Origin: Armigeres subalbatus
Taxonomy: Eukaryota; Arthropoda; Insecta; Diptera; Culicidae
Direction: 5' to 3'
DNA: 64,000 nt
Assembly (NCBI RefSeq): GCF_024139115.2
Contig: NC_085139.1
Coordinates: forward strand, 104,567,435 to 104,631,434
Shown here: one piece after another, positions 22,701 to 33,119 of the stretch
How positions within the stretch are numbered: position 1 is the stretch's first letter
How the letters are laid out: each line of letters begins with the position of its first letter
The notes under the pieces: model-generated
The model's database searches: none
What the model was told of the DNA's origin: nothing
The model's input: only the letters and a program-made list of their open reading frames with translations
Translations under genes and position numbers: made by a program

Positions 22701-22992
22701 AAGACGAAGAGGTTTTGCGCCCATTTGAGAGAGAACAAAAAGAGTTCAACTCAAACGGGCTTTTCGCTTTTCCTAAAAAATAAAAAAAATATAAATATTA
22801 TTAAACAAATCCTAGACACAAATAACATTTTTGAATCGGTTTTATACTAAATGATAGCAAAATTTCCAGCACAAATACGCTATCTGCATGACTTTTGCCT
22901 TGATGAGCTAAAAGTCCATTAGGTCTAACGTACTTATGCCTAATGTGTTTATGCCTAACGTAGTTATGCCTTACGTTGCGGACCCCTTTTAT
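19752..22992. other. Unassigned, mostly unique-looking sequence
   Basis: No convincing exon, RNA gene or transposon was found. Sequence complexity is higher than in the flanking repeats, notably 20,040-20,700 and 21,300-21,960. Short frames at 20,068-20,259, 20,388-20,633 (minus), 21,314-21,520 and 21,597-21,959 lack recognisable domains. It could be host intergenic or intronic DNA. Confidence 0.4.
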
Positions 22993-23245
22993 CACAGACA
23001 AACAGACATAACACTCGTCAAATTTCCATCGTTCACTGATTAACTGGTCAATTCAAATAATCATTAGTTGGCCAATCGGTCACTAGTGGCGCGCGCATCG
23101 GATTTGCTCGAGTTTGACATTTGCTCACTACCGCCATCTGGTTCGTGATTTGCCCAACTAACTGAAATCAACAGATGTCGTTAGTGTTTAAATGACGATG
23201 AATTTGATGAGTAAATGTTCAATGTGTTATGTCTGTTTGTCTGTG
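22993..23245. mobile_element. 253 bp MITE with 22 bp terminal inverted repeats
   Basis: Perfect 22-base inverted ends (22,993-23,014 starting CACAGACAAACAGACA, and 23,224-23,245 ending GTCTGTTTGTCTGTG). CTTTTAT flanks both sides (22,986-22,992 and 23,246-23,252), a 7 bp and possibly decayed 8 bp duplication. There is no coding potential. The transposase source is unknown; duplication length suggests hAT or P-like mobilisation. Confidence 0.75.
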
Positions 23246-23264
23246 CTTTTATGATATGTAACTA

Positions 23265-23560
23265 TATAGCATAGCATAGCATAGCATAGCATATGTGATT
23301 GTACAAATCGTGGGTAGCTATACAATGCTCAATTGAGCAATCTACTGCATATTGTTGCAAATTGGTACTTGGGATTAGTACCTTTTCCTATACATTAGCA
23401 GTTGTATACCTGGCTACGTCCTTACAATCACGGAAGGAAGGGAAGGAATGTTAGTTCAACATCTACTAGTGAAGATGCAGGGAACCCATAGTACCTTCAT
23501 AGATGTCTCGGGAAGGAAAATTTGTGTTAGTGGGAAAGGTGAATAATAGGGAGCTCTATT
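23265..23560 (-). mobile_element. SINE-like repeat with (ATAGC)n tail
   Basis: Begins with about five ATAGC units (23,268-23,292), which read as a 3' tail on the minus strand. The CTGGCTACGTCCTTACAATC to AGGGAAGGAATGTTAG stretch matches the retroposon at 8548-8978 (CTGGCCACGTCCTTACGATC). No target duplication or tRNA head was identified. Confidence 0.45.
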
Positions 23561-23644
23561 CGACAATATAGAGCGTTTGTCAATAACAGTATATGCTGTA
23601 AAAATAATAAAATATATTCATCAATTTACTTACGAACCGTCCTA

Positions 23645-23826
23645 AGGAAAAACAAAACACAAAATTTCGGCAAATCGCGCGATCGTTCTGCCGTCCGAAA
23701 CAAGAACCAACACGCACTGAACTAATTAACTTTATTACCGGCCGCGCAATGCAAAACACAAAATTTCGGCAAATCGCGCGATCGTTCTGCCGTCCGAAAC
23801 AAGAGCCAACACGCACTGAACTAATT
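23645..23826. repeat. Direct repeat of ~78 bp at 103 bp spacing
   Basis: AAAACACAAAATTTCGGC through CACGCACTGAACTAATT occurs twice (about 23,650-23,728 and 23,753-23,831), differing by one base (AAGAACC / AAGAGCC). The near-identity suggests a recent duplication. The minus-strand frame 23,580-23,816 reflects this repeat. Confidence 0.75.
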
Positions 23827-23849
23827 CAGATAGATGTTAGAGCGCCCTT

Positions 23850-24830
23850 TAGAGAATTTTGACTAATTCTGGAAAAACTTCCGAAGGAATTCTTAGAGTG
23901 ATTTTCGAAACAATTTTTGATGAAATCTGGAAATATGTTAAGAAAATAAAAATAGGTGTTTCACCGGTAATTCTATTGGAAATTCCATCGTAAATTCTTG
24001 TAAGAATTTCTTCGGAAATACCTTTAGCAATTCTTCCGCAAATTCCTTTTCAAAATCTATCCGAAAGGAAATTTCAGATGAATTTCTAACGGAAATATCA
24101 AACGAATTTCCAGATGAAATTTTCGCAGGAGCTCTTGAAGTAATTTCCAAAGGATTTCCAAAAGAAATTCTGAATGTATTTCTGAAGGAATTCCTAAGTG
24201 AAACTTCAAAGAAATTCCAAGAATTTCTTTCTATAGTTTCGGAAGGGATTTCTTGAAGTATTAACGGATAAATTTGTTTGAGAATATCCTGAAATAATTG
24301 CTGACGCAATTCCTTTAAAAAATAAAGGAGTTCTTAATTCAATTTCTGCAAGAAATCCTAAGGCAGTTTACAAAGGTATTAATTAAGAAATACCTTAAAG
24401 AATTTCGAAAGGTTTTCCTGAAATAATTTCCGTAGGTATTCTTAAGAGAATTTCTGAAGGGCTTTCCGGAGCGTTTCAAAAAAAATCTAATGGATTTCAT
24501 AAATTAATTTATATACGATTTTCCGAAAGAATTTATAAATGAATTTTCGAAAAAAATCCAAGATAAATTTGTAAAGAAATTTTTGAAGGATTCCCTATGA
24601 GAATGATTGAAGGATTCTCTGAAAGAATTTTCGTGGAAACTTAGGAATGTATTTCCAAAAATAAATTGTAATTCCGAAAATAAATATTTATTTGTAAATT
24701 CCTCGAAAATTCAAAGAAGCAAATATATATCGATAGTCATTCTGAAATTCCTTTTCGAAATTTCGTCAGAAATTATTTTGGAAAATCCTTCTGAAGTTCC
24801 TTCAGGAATACCTACGGTATCATGTATCAG
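23850..24830. repeat. Degenerate GGAATTTCC / AAATTCC repeat tract
   Basis: Same family as 5896-6540 and 33,120-34,870: GGAATTCC, GGAATTTCTG and AAATTCCTTC variants every 25-35 bases. The segment 24,538-24,686 is nearly identical to 27,957-28,106. Frames in the tract (23,938-24,309 minus, 24,607-25,047 plus) are repeat artefacts. Confidence 0.7.
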
Positions 24831-25010
24831 AACGTCGGCTCAGGAGGCACGTTCCCCTCAATTTTGGAGATTTGTGCCATCGCCTTCACTGGCCTTTCTA
24901 ATCATTTATCTGACGGAAAAGGAAGTTAAAAGGGGAAAGGAAGAGGAAATAAAGGAGGAGGATACAATCAATAATACATACATGACGAATTTCGCCCCAA
25001 CTCGACCAGC

Positions 25011-27305
25011 GGTTGGCAGCACCATCTCAGAATCGAATGAAACTTAGTGGGCATATAGAAATGGTATTTCTAAGCCACTCTGCATACTTAGTTTTTCAAA
25101 AATTGTCAAGAGTTACATTTGATCAGGGTCTATTTTTTCATTGATTTTTTTTTAAATCAATGTAACTCTAAAATGATAAGACCTACAAAAAAGTGTTGTA
25201 TGGCGGACTGTCGTAAAATTCCCAGAAGTTTTTTTTTGGAAAAATATCCAAAAAATAAAAAACCAATTTCTACACTGAAAAAAAAAGTTTTAAAAATTAA
25301 AATCGATATTACAAAAAAAAACCTCATCTCAGAAATCGATGATTTTTTTTCTGCAGATAGGTATTTTAATTATCTAACTTTTCTGGAAATAATATTCCTG
25401 TGACATATTTAAGGAAAAAAAGTTTTTCTAACAAAAACTTTTTTCACGTCCATATTGAATGATAATTTATCAGCGTGTTTTATGCCTACAGCGCCAATTA
25501 TAGGTTCAGCAGCCTATCATCAACCAACGACACATTTTGGAAGTATCCAGTATTTTGCGCTCGATAATGGCGGCCAAGTGAGTGCCTTTATGACATTCAA
25601 GAAGTAGAAAATATTTACATATTTTAATCAAGTAGGCTTCGATTTAATGAAAAATTTGGCACTCATCACCTCAGCCTTGAGCCAATAATTTTGTTTCTGA
25701 AAAGTCAAAAACACTTCCTTCCTGGATTTGTTTATTATTTTCTACAATTCTGCCCCATTTTTAATATGTATTTTTATTTTCTAGCTGGAGAACACAAAAA
25801 CCATATGCACTATTTATTTATAGGTATGATTTGTCTCACAGTTGCAGAGGAATGTAGCAGTCGTGAATCCAACAGAAAACATTGGATACCGCAATGCAAA
25901 ATATTCAACATTTATTCGAGTCGCTCTGGAATATGTACGTGTTTCTATAAAAGAAGTTAGACAGAAAACTTACGCTGTCTACTGTTGAGCTCCGACGAAT
26001 ACATCGTGTTTATGCTTTTTGATTTATATGACTCGGGACGGGACACCGAAAACCTGAAAGAGTTTGAGGGGTATAAGATTTTTAGCGGTTTCCTTTCAAT
26101 GAACTTGTATGGGCATGAGAAATGCAGACTTTCACTCAAAGCTCTGTTTGCGGAAAACAGTTGGACAAAAATATATAAAGACTACGAAAATTCGTCTGTC
26201 CGAAAAACATTGTCCGTCAAGCTTTGTGGATAGAAGGAAAGTATTTTTTTCAATTCCAAAACTAGCGGCGTTCTTCATGTGCGTTAAAAGGAAACCAAAC
26301 CCGTTGAATTCTAATAATTCTAACAGGACAGCAAGAACGTCCAGGTAGGTGTTCTGAACTATTTGTTAAGTCCATCTAGTACATCTGAGTATCTGCCAAC
26401 GTTTCAATGTCTCGCGAACTCGGCTCTGAATACATGCATAAATATTTCGTAAACAAGTTACCAAATATACAAAACCTAGTATAACGAATATTTATCTTTA
26501 AGAGGCAGAAAAAGCATCTAAAAAGCTTGAAACTTGAGTTAGTAAGATTATGGAACATTACACTTACTATCTACTGATACAAATATACTGATATTTAGGT
26601 TCCATATTGAACCGACAAATTTTGATAGCCTGATTTATTCGTAGCTTGAAGCAGAAAGTTTGGATAACAATTGAAGTTTTCTTTGCAACCCATTTTTGAG
26701 AAACACGCAAAAGAAACAACATTCATTTTTGCGCACCTAGTAATAATGACTCTAAAAAGTTTCTTGCTGGCTCTACTTCTACTTGCGATCCCACTCATCG
26801 AAACTGCGAGTACATACAAAGACACTTATTAATATATAGGAATATGGAGTATTTTGGCATCAATAGCAATAGATGGCAAAAGAGTTGTTTCTCAAATGGT
26901 TTATCCCTAAATTGCTTGTGGCTTACGAATTCTTCAGCTATAAATAATACATTAATGAAAACAAATCAATGAGGTTTTTTTGACTTTTGGAAAGCAAAAC
27001 TATAGATTCAAAACAGAGAAAGTGAGTGCCAGCATGTTTCTATGAAGCGAAGGCTACGTTGATTAAAATATGTAAATATTTTCTACCTCTTGAATGTCAA
27101 AAGGGCACTCACTTGGCCGCCATTACCGAGCGCAAAATACTGGATAAAAAATTGTTTAGGAAGCAATTTAGCATAATCTACTATGTTACTCTTATCTATG
27201 TTACTCTTGACAATTTTTGAAAAACTAAGTATGCAGAGTGGCTTAGAAATATCATATCTTTATGCCCACCAAGTTTCATTCGATTCTGAGATGGTGCTGC
27301 CAGCC
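25011..27305. mobile_element. Unidentified 2.3 kb element with long inverted repeats
   Basis: Outer arms 25,011-25,118 and 27,195-27,305 are inverted copies (GGCAGCACCATCTCAGAATC at both ends, read inward). Inner arms 25,540-25,726 and 26,975-27,162 are also inverted copies (AATGGCGGCCAAGTGAGTGC). The left arm has ~390 extra bases (25,119-25,515) between them. The ends both fit GG(T/C)TGGCAGCACC. The core 25,730-26,970 carries short open frames without a recognised domain. A target duplication was not found. It may be a foldback or non-autonomous DNA transposon or a rearranged inverted duplication. Confidence 0.65.
25985..26233 (+). CDS. Hypothetical protein fragment inside the inverted-repeat element
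   Basis: An 82-codon frame reading EYIVFMLFDLYDSGRDTENL, then EFEGYKIFSGFLSMNLYGHE and LFAENSWTKIYKDYENSS. The composition looks protein-like rather than repeat-like, with balanced residues and no simple pattern. Its start is not an ATG and there is no start context. Upstream in a different frame (about 25,850-25,980) lies NPTENIGYRNAKYSTFIRVA, which also looks protein-like, so this may be one exon or a frame-broken piece of a transposase-related protein. I do not recognise the family. Confidence 0.25.
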   Translation: MSSDEYIVFMLFDLYDSGRDTENLKEFEGYKIFSGFLSMNLYGHEKCRLSLKALFAENSWTKIYKDYENSSVRKTLSVKLCG

Positions 27306-27956
27306 CCATAGAAGTAAAACGCAATGAAACGCGAAGCATAAAATTTACTGGATAAGTCACACAATGCCAATGCATATGATATACCATTAATAGGAAAGCC
27401 AATTATGTAGACTCATACGCATTAAGCTAGGGACTAAAGAGAGGTGTCAGAAAAACATTGAGGACGTAACAATGGATGAATGTAAAAGACGAAATACAGA
27501 GTGCACTGTGAAAAACGCATAATGCGAATCCATATAGGTGACAATTTGTAAAGTAAACTAAGTAAAACACATATTCATAACCCCACTCTTATTTAACCTC
27601 ACGTTGAGATTGAATAAGAGTAGCCGATTATTTCGGAGAAGCAAAAGGTCAATTACGCCATAGCTCCGGTTAGCGCAGCGAGGGCTAAATACTGTGAAGG
27701 GGGCCCTGGCACAGGCTCCGTTTGCGGTTATTAGACCCCTCTAACCATTCATTCGTAGGCATGGTAAGCATAAAGCCACATCACACCGAGAATTAGGGGT
27801 CACCTGTATGGTGGACTTTTACTAATGGAACAGGCAATCCGTAATGTTATTCTTAGCCAGATAACCAGCTGCCGACACCACTAGGCTGTTCGTGGAGAGA
27901 AGTTGACATTGACGTTACGTCAACTCTCAATGCGGCCGAACAGCCCATTAATTTCC
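27306..27956. other. Unassigned sequence
   Basis: The part 27,640-27,950 is GC-richer and complex (GCGCAGCGAGGGCTAAATAC, GGCCCTGGCACAGGCTCC), possibly a fragment of a retroelement leader, but no frame or sister copy in the window supports this. AGGTCAATTACGCCA at 27,647 is also found at the end of the MITE at 34,948-35,265. Confidence 0.35.
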
Positions 27957-28106
27957 AAATTAATTTTCGAAGAAATTCCAAGATAAATTTGTAAAGAAAT
28001 TCTTGAAGCAATCCCTATAAGAAAGTCCGAAGAATTCTCTGAAAGAATTTTCGTGGAAACTTAGGAATGTATTTCCAAAAATAAATTGTAATTCCGAAAA
28101 TAAATT
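27957..28106 (+). repeat. Second copy of a 150 bp GGAATTCC-tract segment
   Basis: Nearly identical to 24,538-24,686. The last 75 bases (TTCTCTGAAAGAATTTTCGT through TAATTCCGAAAATAAA) match almost perfectly. The two copies bracket the inverted-repeat element and lie immediately upstream of the family A insertion. Confidence 0.8.
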
Positions 28107-28289
28107 GGAATATTTATGTCAAGATCGGCTCACAACAGCGTCTGTTCTCCATGTTAGGGGCGGCTGATCATCGTCCGAGTGCCAGCGAGGGACTCCAAGT
28201 GAAACTCTGCACCATGGTCCACCGGAAATAAGGAGGAATGGTCCTCCGGATATTTAGGGGGTTTGGTGTTAGGCGGTGCAAGCCAGCCA

Positions 28290-29482
28290 AAAAAAAAACT
28301 CACGCAACGAACAATCAACAAGAGAGTACGGACCGGAACCATCGGCGAAGAACAACTGCGACGAAAAGGGACTAGCGATTGGAAACTCGGTTCGTGGAAC
28401 TGCAAATCTCTCAACTTCATCGGGAGCACACGCATTCTCGCCGATGTGCTCAGAGACCGTGGATTCGGCATCGTAGCGCTGCAGGAGGTTTGTTGGAAGG
28501 GATCAATGGTGCGAACGTTTAGAGGTAATCATACCATCTACCAGAGCTGCGGCAACACACATGAGCTGGGAACAGCTTTCATAGTGATGGGCGATATGCA
28601 AAGGCGCGTGATCGGGTGGTGGCCGATCAACGAGAGAATGTGCAGGTTGAGGATCAAAGGCCGGTTCTTCAACTTCAGCATTATCAACGTCCATAGCCCA
28701 CACTCCGGAAGCACTGATGATGATAAGGACGCATTCTACGCGCAGCTGGAACGTGAGTACGACAGCTGCCCAAGCCACGACGTCAAAATCATCATAGGAG
28801 ATTTTAATGCTCAGGTTGGCCAAGAGGAGGAGTTTAGAGACCGACTATTGGAAAGCTCAGAGCTCACCGGCTGACGAACGAAAACGGCCTACGACTAATT
28901 GATCTCGCTGCCTCGAAGAATATGGCCATTTGCAGCACCTACTTCCAACACAGCCTCCCGTATCGGTACACCTGGAGATCACCACTGCAGACAGAATCAC
29001 AAATCGACCACGTTCTGATTGATGGACGGCACTTCTCCGACATTATCGACGTCAGGACATATCGTGGCGCTAACATCGACTCTGACCACTATCTGGTGAT
29101 GGTTAAACTGCGCCCAAAACTATCCATCATCAACAATGTTTGGTACCGACGACCGCCGCGGTACGACCTAGAGCGACTGAAGCAACCTGATGTCGCCACT
29201 GCATACGCGCAGCATCTCGAGGCAGCGTTGCCGGAAGAGGGTGAGCTCGATGGGGCCCCTCTTAAGGACTGCTGGAATACAGTTGAAGCAGCCATTAACG
29301 ACACAGCGGAGAACAACGTCGGGTATGTGGGACGAAGTCGACGGAACGATTGGTACGACGAAGAGTGCAGACAGATTCTGGAGGAGAAGGACGCAGCGCG
29401 GGCGGTCGCGCTGCAGCAAGGTACCCGGCAGAACGTGGAACGTTATAGACGGAAGCGGAGACAGCAGACTCGCCTTTTTTAG
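28290..29482 (+). pseudogene. Family A endonuclease domain, frameshifted
   Basis: The first frame (to 28,874) carries WKLGSWNCKSL, IVALQEVCWKG with the catalytic Glu intact, FNFSIINVHSPHSG and IIGDFNAQVGQEEEF. Two extra bases (GTTTAGAGACC against GTTTAGACC in the copy at 1-1250) near 28,835 shift the frame. The domain continues in 28,922-29,482 with IDHVLIDGRHFSDIIDVRTY, DSDHYLVMVKL and the Arg/Lys-rich linker. That frame meets an in-frame TAG at 29,480-29,482. No ATG precedes the first frame in register, so the true start is unclear. The function was DNA nicking for target-primed reverse transcription. Confidence 0.8.
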
Positions 29483-31296
29483 GGGAAGAAACGCCGCCTG
29501 GAAGAAGCGGAGTGCGAGACTATGGAACAGCTGTGCCGTTCTCAAGAAACACGCAAGTTCTACCAGAAGCTCAACGCATCCCGCAAAGACTTCGTGCCGC
29601 GAGCCGAAATGTGCCGGGATAAGGATGGGAGCATCTTGACGGACGAACGTGTAGTGATCGAAAGGTGGGAGCAGCACTACGAGGAACATTTGAATGGCGC
29701 TGAGAGTACAGGCAGTGAAAGTCAAGGCAGCGGAGGAGATGACTACGTCAGTTCAGCGGACGATGGAAGCCAACCAGCCCCACCTTGAGGGAAGTTAAGG
29801 ATGCCATTCAACAGCTAAAGACCAATAAAGCAGCTGGTAAGGATGGTATCGGAGCTGAGCTCATCAAGATGGCCCCGGAAAAGCTAGCCACTTGCCTGCA
29901 CAAACTGATAGTCATAATCTGGGAAACCGAACAGCTACCGGAGGAGTGGAAGGAAGGGGTTATATGCCCCATCTACAAGAAAGGCGACAAGCTGGAGTGT
30001 GAGAACTTTCGAGCGATCACCATCCTTAATGCCGCCTACAAAGTGATATCCCAGATCATCTTCCGTCGTCTGTCACCATTAGTGAATGAGTTCGTGGGAA
30101 GTTATCAAGCCGGCTTCGTTGACGGCCGCTCGACAACGGACCAGATCTTTACTGTACGGCAAATCCTTCAAAAATGCCGTGAATACCAGGTCCCAACGCA
30201 CCATCTGTTCGTTGATTTCAAGGCGGCATACGACAGTGTAGACCGCGTAGAGCTATGGAAAATTATGGACGAGAACAGCTTCCCTGGGAAGCTTACCAGA
30301 CTGATCAAGGCAACGGTTGATGGTGTGCAAAACTGTGTAAAGATTTCGGGCGAACACTCCAGTTCGTTCGAATCGCGCCGGGGACTAAGACAAGGTGATG
30401 GACTTTCGTGCCTGCTGTTCAACATTGCGCTAGAAGGTGTCATGCGGAGAGCCGGGTGTAACAGCCGGGGTACGATTTTCAACAGATCCAGTCAATTTAT
30501 TTGCTTCGCGGATGACATGGACATTGTCGGCCAAACATTTGCAAAGGTGGCAGAACTGTACACCCGCCTGAAACGTGAAGCAACAAAAGTTGGACTGGTG
30601 GTGAATGCGTCAAAGACAAAGTACATGCTTGTGGGCGGAACCAAGCGCGACAGGGCCCGCCTGGGAAGCAGTCTTACGATAGACGGGGATACCTTCAAAG
30701 TGGTCGAGGAATTCGTCTCGGATCCTTGCTAACGGCTGACAACAACGTTAGTCGTGAAATACGAAGGCGCATCATCTGTGGAAGTCGGGCCTACTACGGG
30801 CTCCAGAAGAAACTGCGGTCGAAAAAGATTCGCCACCGCACCAAATGTGTCATGTACAAGACGCTTATAAGACCGGTTGTCCTCTACGGACATGAAACAT
30901 GGACAATGCTCGAGGAGGACTTGCAAGCACTCGGAGTATTTGAGAGACTGGTGGTTAGGACCATCTTTGGCGGTGTGCAAATCAGACGGTGTGTGGCGGC
31001 GAAGAATGAACCATGAGCTCGTTCAACTCTACGGCGAACCCAGTATCCAGAAGGTAGCTAAAGCCGGAAGGGTACGATGGGCAGGACATGTTGCAAGAAT
31101 GCCGGACAGCAACCCTGCAAAGATGGTGTTCGCTTCCGATCCGGCAGGTACGAGACGGCGTGGAGCGCAGCGAGCGAGATGGGCAGACCAGGTGCAAAAC
31201 GCCTTGGCGAGCGTGGGGCGTATCCGAGGATGGAGAGATGCGGCCTCGAACCGTGCATTGTGGCATCAAATTGTTTATTCAGTGTTATCTGTTTAG
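29483..31296 (+). pseudogene. Family A reverse transcriptase and C-terminal domain, multiply frameshifted
   Basis: After the stop at 29,482 the same frame resumes (EQLCRSQETRKFYQKLNASR, about 29,522-29,788). A shift near 29,770 leads to the RT core (29,785-30,732): NKAAGKDGIGAELIKM, CENFRAITILNAAYKVISQI, YQAGFVDGRSTTDQIF, HLFVDFKAAYDSVDR, RRGLRQGDGLSCLLFNIALE and CFADDMDIVG with the FADD box near residue 240 of this frame. Shifts near 30,715 and 30,985 separate the thumb (REIRRRIICGSRAYYGLQ) from the C-terminus (WRRRMNHELVQLYGEPS, GRVRWAGHVARM, stop at 31,296). The catalytic motifs are intact but the reading frame is not. Confidence 0.85.
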
Positions 31297-31322
31297 ATGT
31301 AAACTAAATAAATGAAATGAAT

Positions 31323-31690
31323 GTTGTTGTTCCCTATTTGACCAATTGTCACCCCCGATGACGGTACCTAAATCATAGTTCTGCTTTGTATTGTTCTCAA
31401 GATTATGGCTTTTCAATTTTAAACAAATTTTGTAATTTCGACCTTTTGTCCCTTTGGGTTGTAGGTCAAAAGGTCGAAGGACAAAAGGTCGAAGGGTCAA
31501 AAGGTCGGAAGGACAAAAGGTCGATGGTTAAAAAGTCGAAAGGACAAAAGGTTGAAGGGTCAAAATGTCGAAGGGACAAAAGGTCGAAATAAAAAAAACT
31601 GTGTCAAAAGGTCGAAAAGACGACAGCTCGAAGGAAGATAGAAATTACAAAAAATAGCTGAAACAAAAGGTCGATGGAACAAAAGGATTG
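31323..31690 (+). repeat. 16 bp minisatellite array (GGTCGAAGGACAAAA) with conserved 120 bp flank
   Basis: 31,323-31,440 (GTCACCCCCGATGACGGTAC, GGCTTTTCAATTTTAA) is an inverted copy of 43,321-43,440. It leads into CGACCTTTTGTCCC and then about 14 units of AAAAGGTCGAAGGGAC in the opposite orientation. Unit length is 15-19, mostly 16, so open frames in several registers are artefacts. Confidence 0.8.
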
Positions 31691-31699
31691 ATTTACAAA

Positions 31700-32465
31700 A
31701 GTTGGAGGTTTTTCTTTTCCTTCTTTTTTCTTCATTCTTTTTTTTTCTTTTTGTTTCTTCCTTCTATTTATTATCTTATCTTCTATTATTATATTTTTCC
31801 TTCTTGCTTCTTACTTCATATATTTCCTTCTATCCAATCTTCTTCCTTCTTCCTTCCATCTTTCATTTCTAACTTCTTTCTTCCCTTCTTCTTTTTTTCT
31901 TTTCCCCTCCTTCCTTCTTTCTTCCCTCTTCTTTTTATCTTTCTTCTCTTTTTCTTCCTGCTTTCTTCTTTTTTTCTTCCTTTTTTCTTCCTTCTTTCTT
32001 CTTTTACTTTCTTCCTTTTTAATTTTTCTCTCTTCATTCATTAGTTCTTCCTTCTTTCATCTTTTTGTTATTTAGTTTCTGTTATTTGCTCCTTGCTTTC
32101 TTCTTCCTTCTTTTTTTCATCTTTTTTCTTCTTGTGTCTTCTTTCTTCTCTTTTACTACTTCCATCTTCCTTCTTTTTTTCTTTTTGTTCTTCTCTCTGT
32201 TTCCTTCACTTTCTTTTTCACTTTCACTTTCTTCTTGTTTGTTTATCCTCCTTCCTCCTTTCTTGCTTTTTACTTCTCATTTCTTACTTCGTTCTTCCCC
32301 CTTCCTTACTTTTCACATTACATTTCCCACTTCTTACTTTTCACTTTTTTCTTTTCACTTCTCACTTCTCACTACTCACTTCTCACTTCTCACTATTAAC
32401 TGCTCACTTTTCATTTCTCACTTATCGCTTCTCACTTTTCACTTCTCACTTCTCATTTATCTATG
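31700..32465 (+). repeat. ~750 bp polypyrimidine (TTC/CTT-rich) tract
   Basis: Almost purely C and T on the plus strand, TTCTTCC and TTTTTCTTC dominated, grading into CACTTCTCACTTCTCACT at 32,320-32,460. Very long Phe/Leu/Ser frames on one strand and Lys/Glu/Arg frames on the other are composition artefacts. Confidence 0.9.
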
Positions 32466-32749
32466 CTATGAGCTTCGACCTAATGCGATACCCAAATAAG
32501 CGTGAAGAGTGTTCACCCTTTCAAACGACGTTGGACTCTATCAAACCAAGTATCATTGCGGCCTATATGACGGGAATTGCATTGAATTAAAAAAAAAAAG
32601 GATTTTAGTTTTCTTATCACTGATCCTATGAATTTATTCAAATAGTTAATTCGAATAATCAGCATCTGTTTGAAATAGAAGGCATCATTCTTAAACTCAT
32701 CCTATGACTAATAGAATACAATCTCAATCACAATATTATGTCAATATTT

Positions 32750-33110
32750 ATCTTTTTGTCCTTTCGACTTTTTGTACCTTTAATTTTTTCAGCGTAGTTA
32801 TTTCTTTTTAATTTCAACGTTTTGCCCCAACCATGTTTTGTTCTTTCGACCCTTATCCTTTGATCTTTTGACCTGCGACGTAATGACACATCCCAAGTAA
32901 CATTTTAAGTTTTATAACGCTCTAGAGGACCATTATTTACTCTTCAAGAGTGTTATAAAACTAGCATAAAACAAAAATTCTACTAGGGACCTTTCGACCA
33001 TTCGACCTTCTGTCCTTTCGTATTGAATGTATTCAGTCGATCTTCGAACTTTTGACCTTCGACCTTTTTACCTTCGATCTTTTGACCTTCGAGCTTTTGA
33101 CGCATATTCG
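32750..33110 (-). repeat. Degenerate minisatellite, inverted relative to 31,440-31,690
   Basis: TCCTTTCGAC, ACCTTCGACC and GATCTTTTGACCTTCGA units are the complement of the array on the other side of the polypyrimidine tract. A small inverted repeat (AGTTTTATAACGCTC at 32,908 and GAGTGTTATAAAACT at 32,948) is embedded. Confidence 0.6.
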
Positions 33111-33119
33111 TCCCATTAG

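Larger units (their letters stand above)
28117..31322 (+). mobile_element. RTE-like non-LTR retrotransposon (family A), 5'-truncated copy
   Basis: Begins at TCAAGATCGGCTCACAAC, about 130 bases into the leader seen at 1-1250, and runs through endonuclease and RT to a tail of AAATAAATGAAATGAATG. It lacks a gag ORF. The C-terminus (WAGHVARMPDSNPAKM, RRRGAQRARWADQV) and short tandem tail resemble RTE-type elements. At least four frameshifts and one in-frame stop make it inactive. Immediately downstream (31,323) begins the conserved flank of a minisatellite array. Confidence 0.85.

Noticed and set aside
19752..22992. Host exons in the complex region
   Set aside because: No frame shows a recognisable protein family or convincing splice-bounded exon; without a search it cannot be supported.
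31688..32590. Long Phe/Leu/Ser-rich frames (and Lys/Glu-rich on the other strand) resembling membrane or coiled-coil proteins
   Set aside because: They lie wholly in a polypyrimidine tract; the composition alone explains both the openness and the apparent hydrophobicity.
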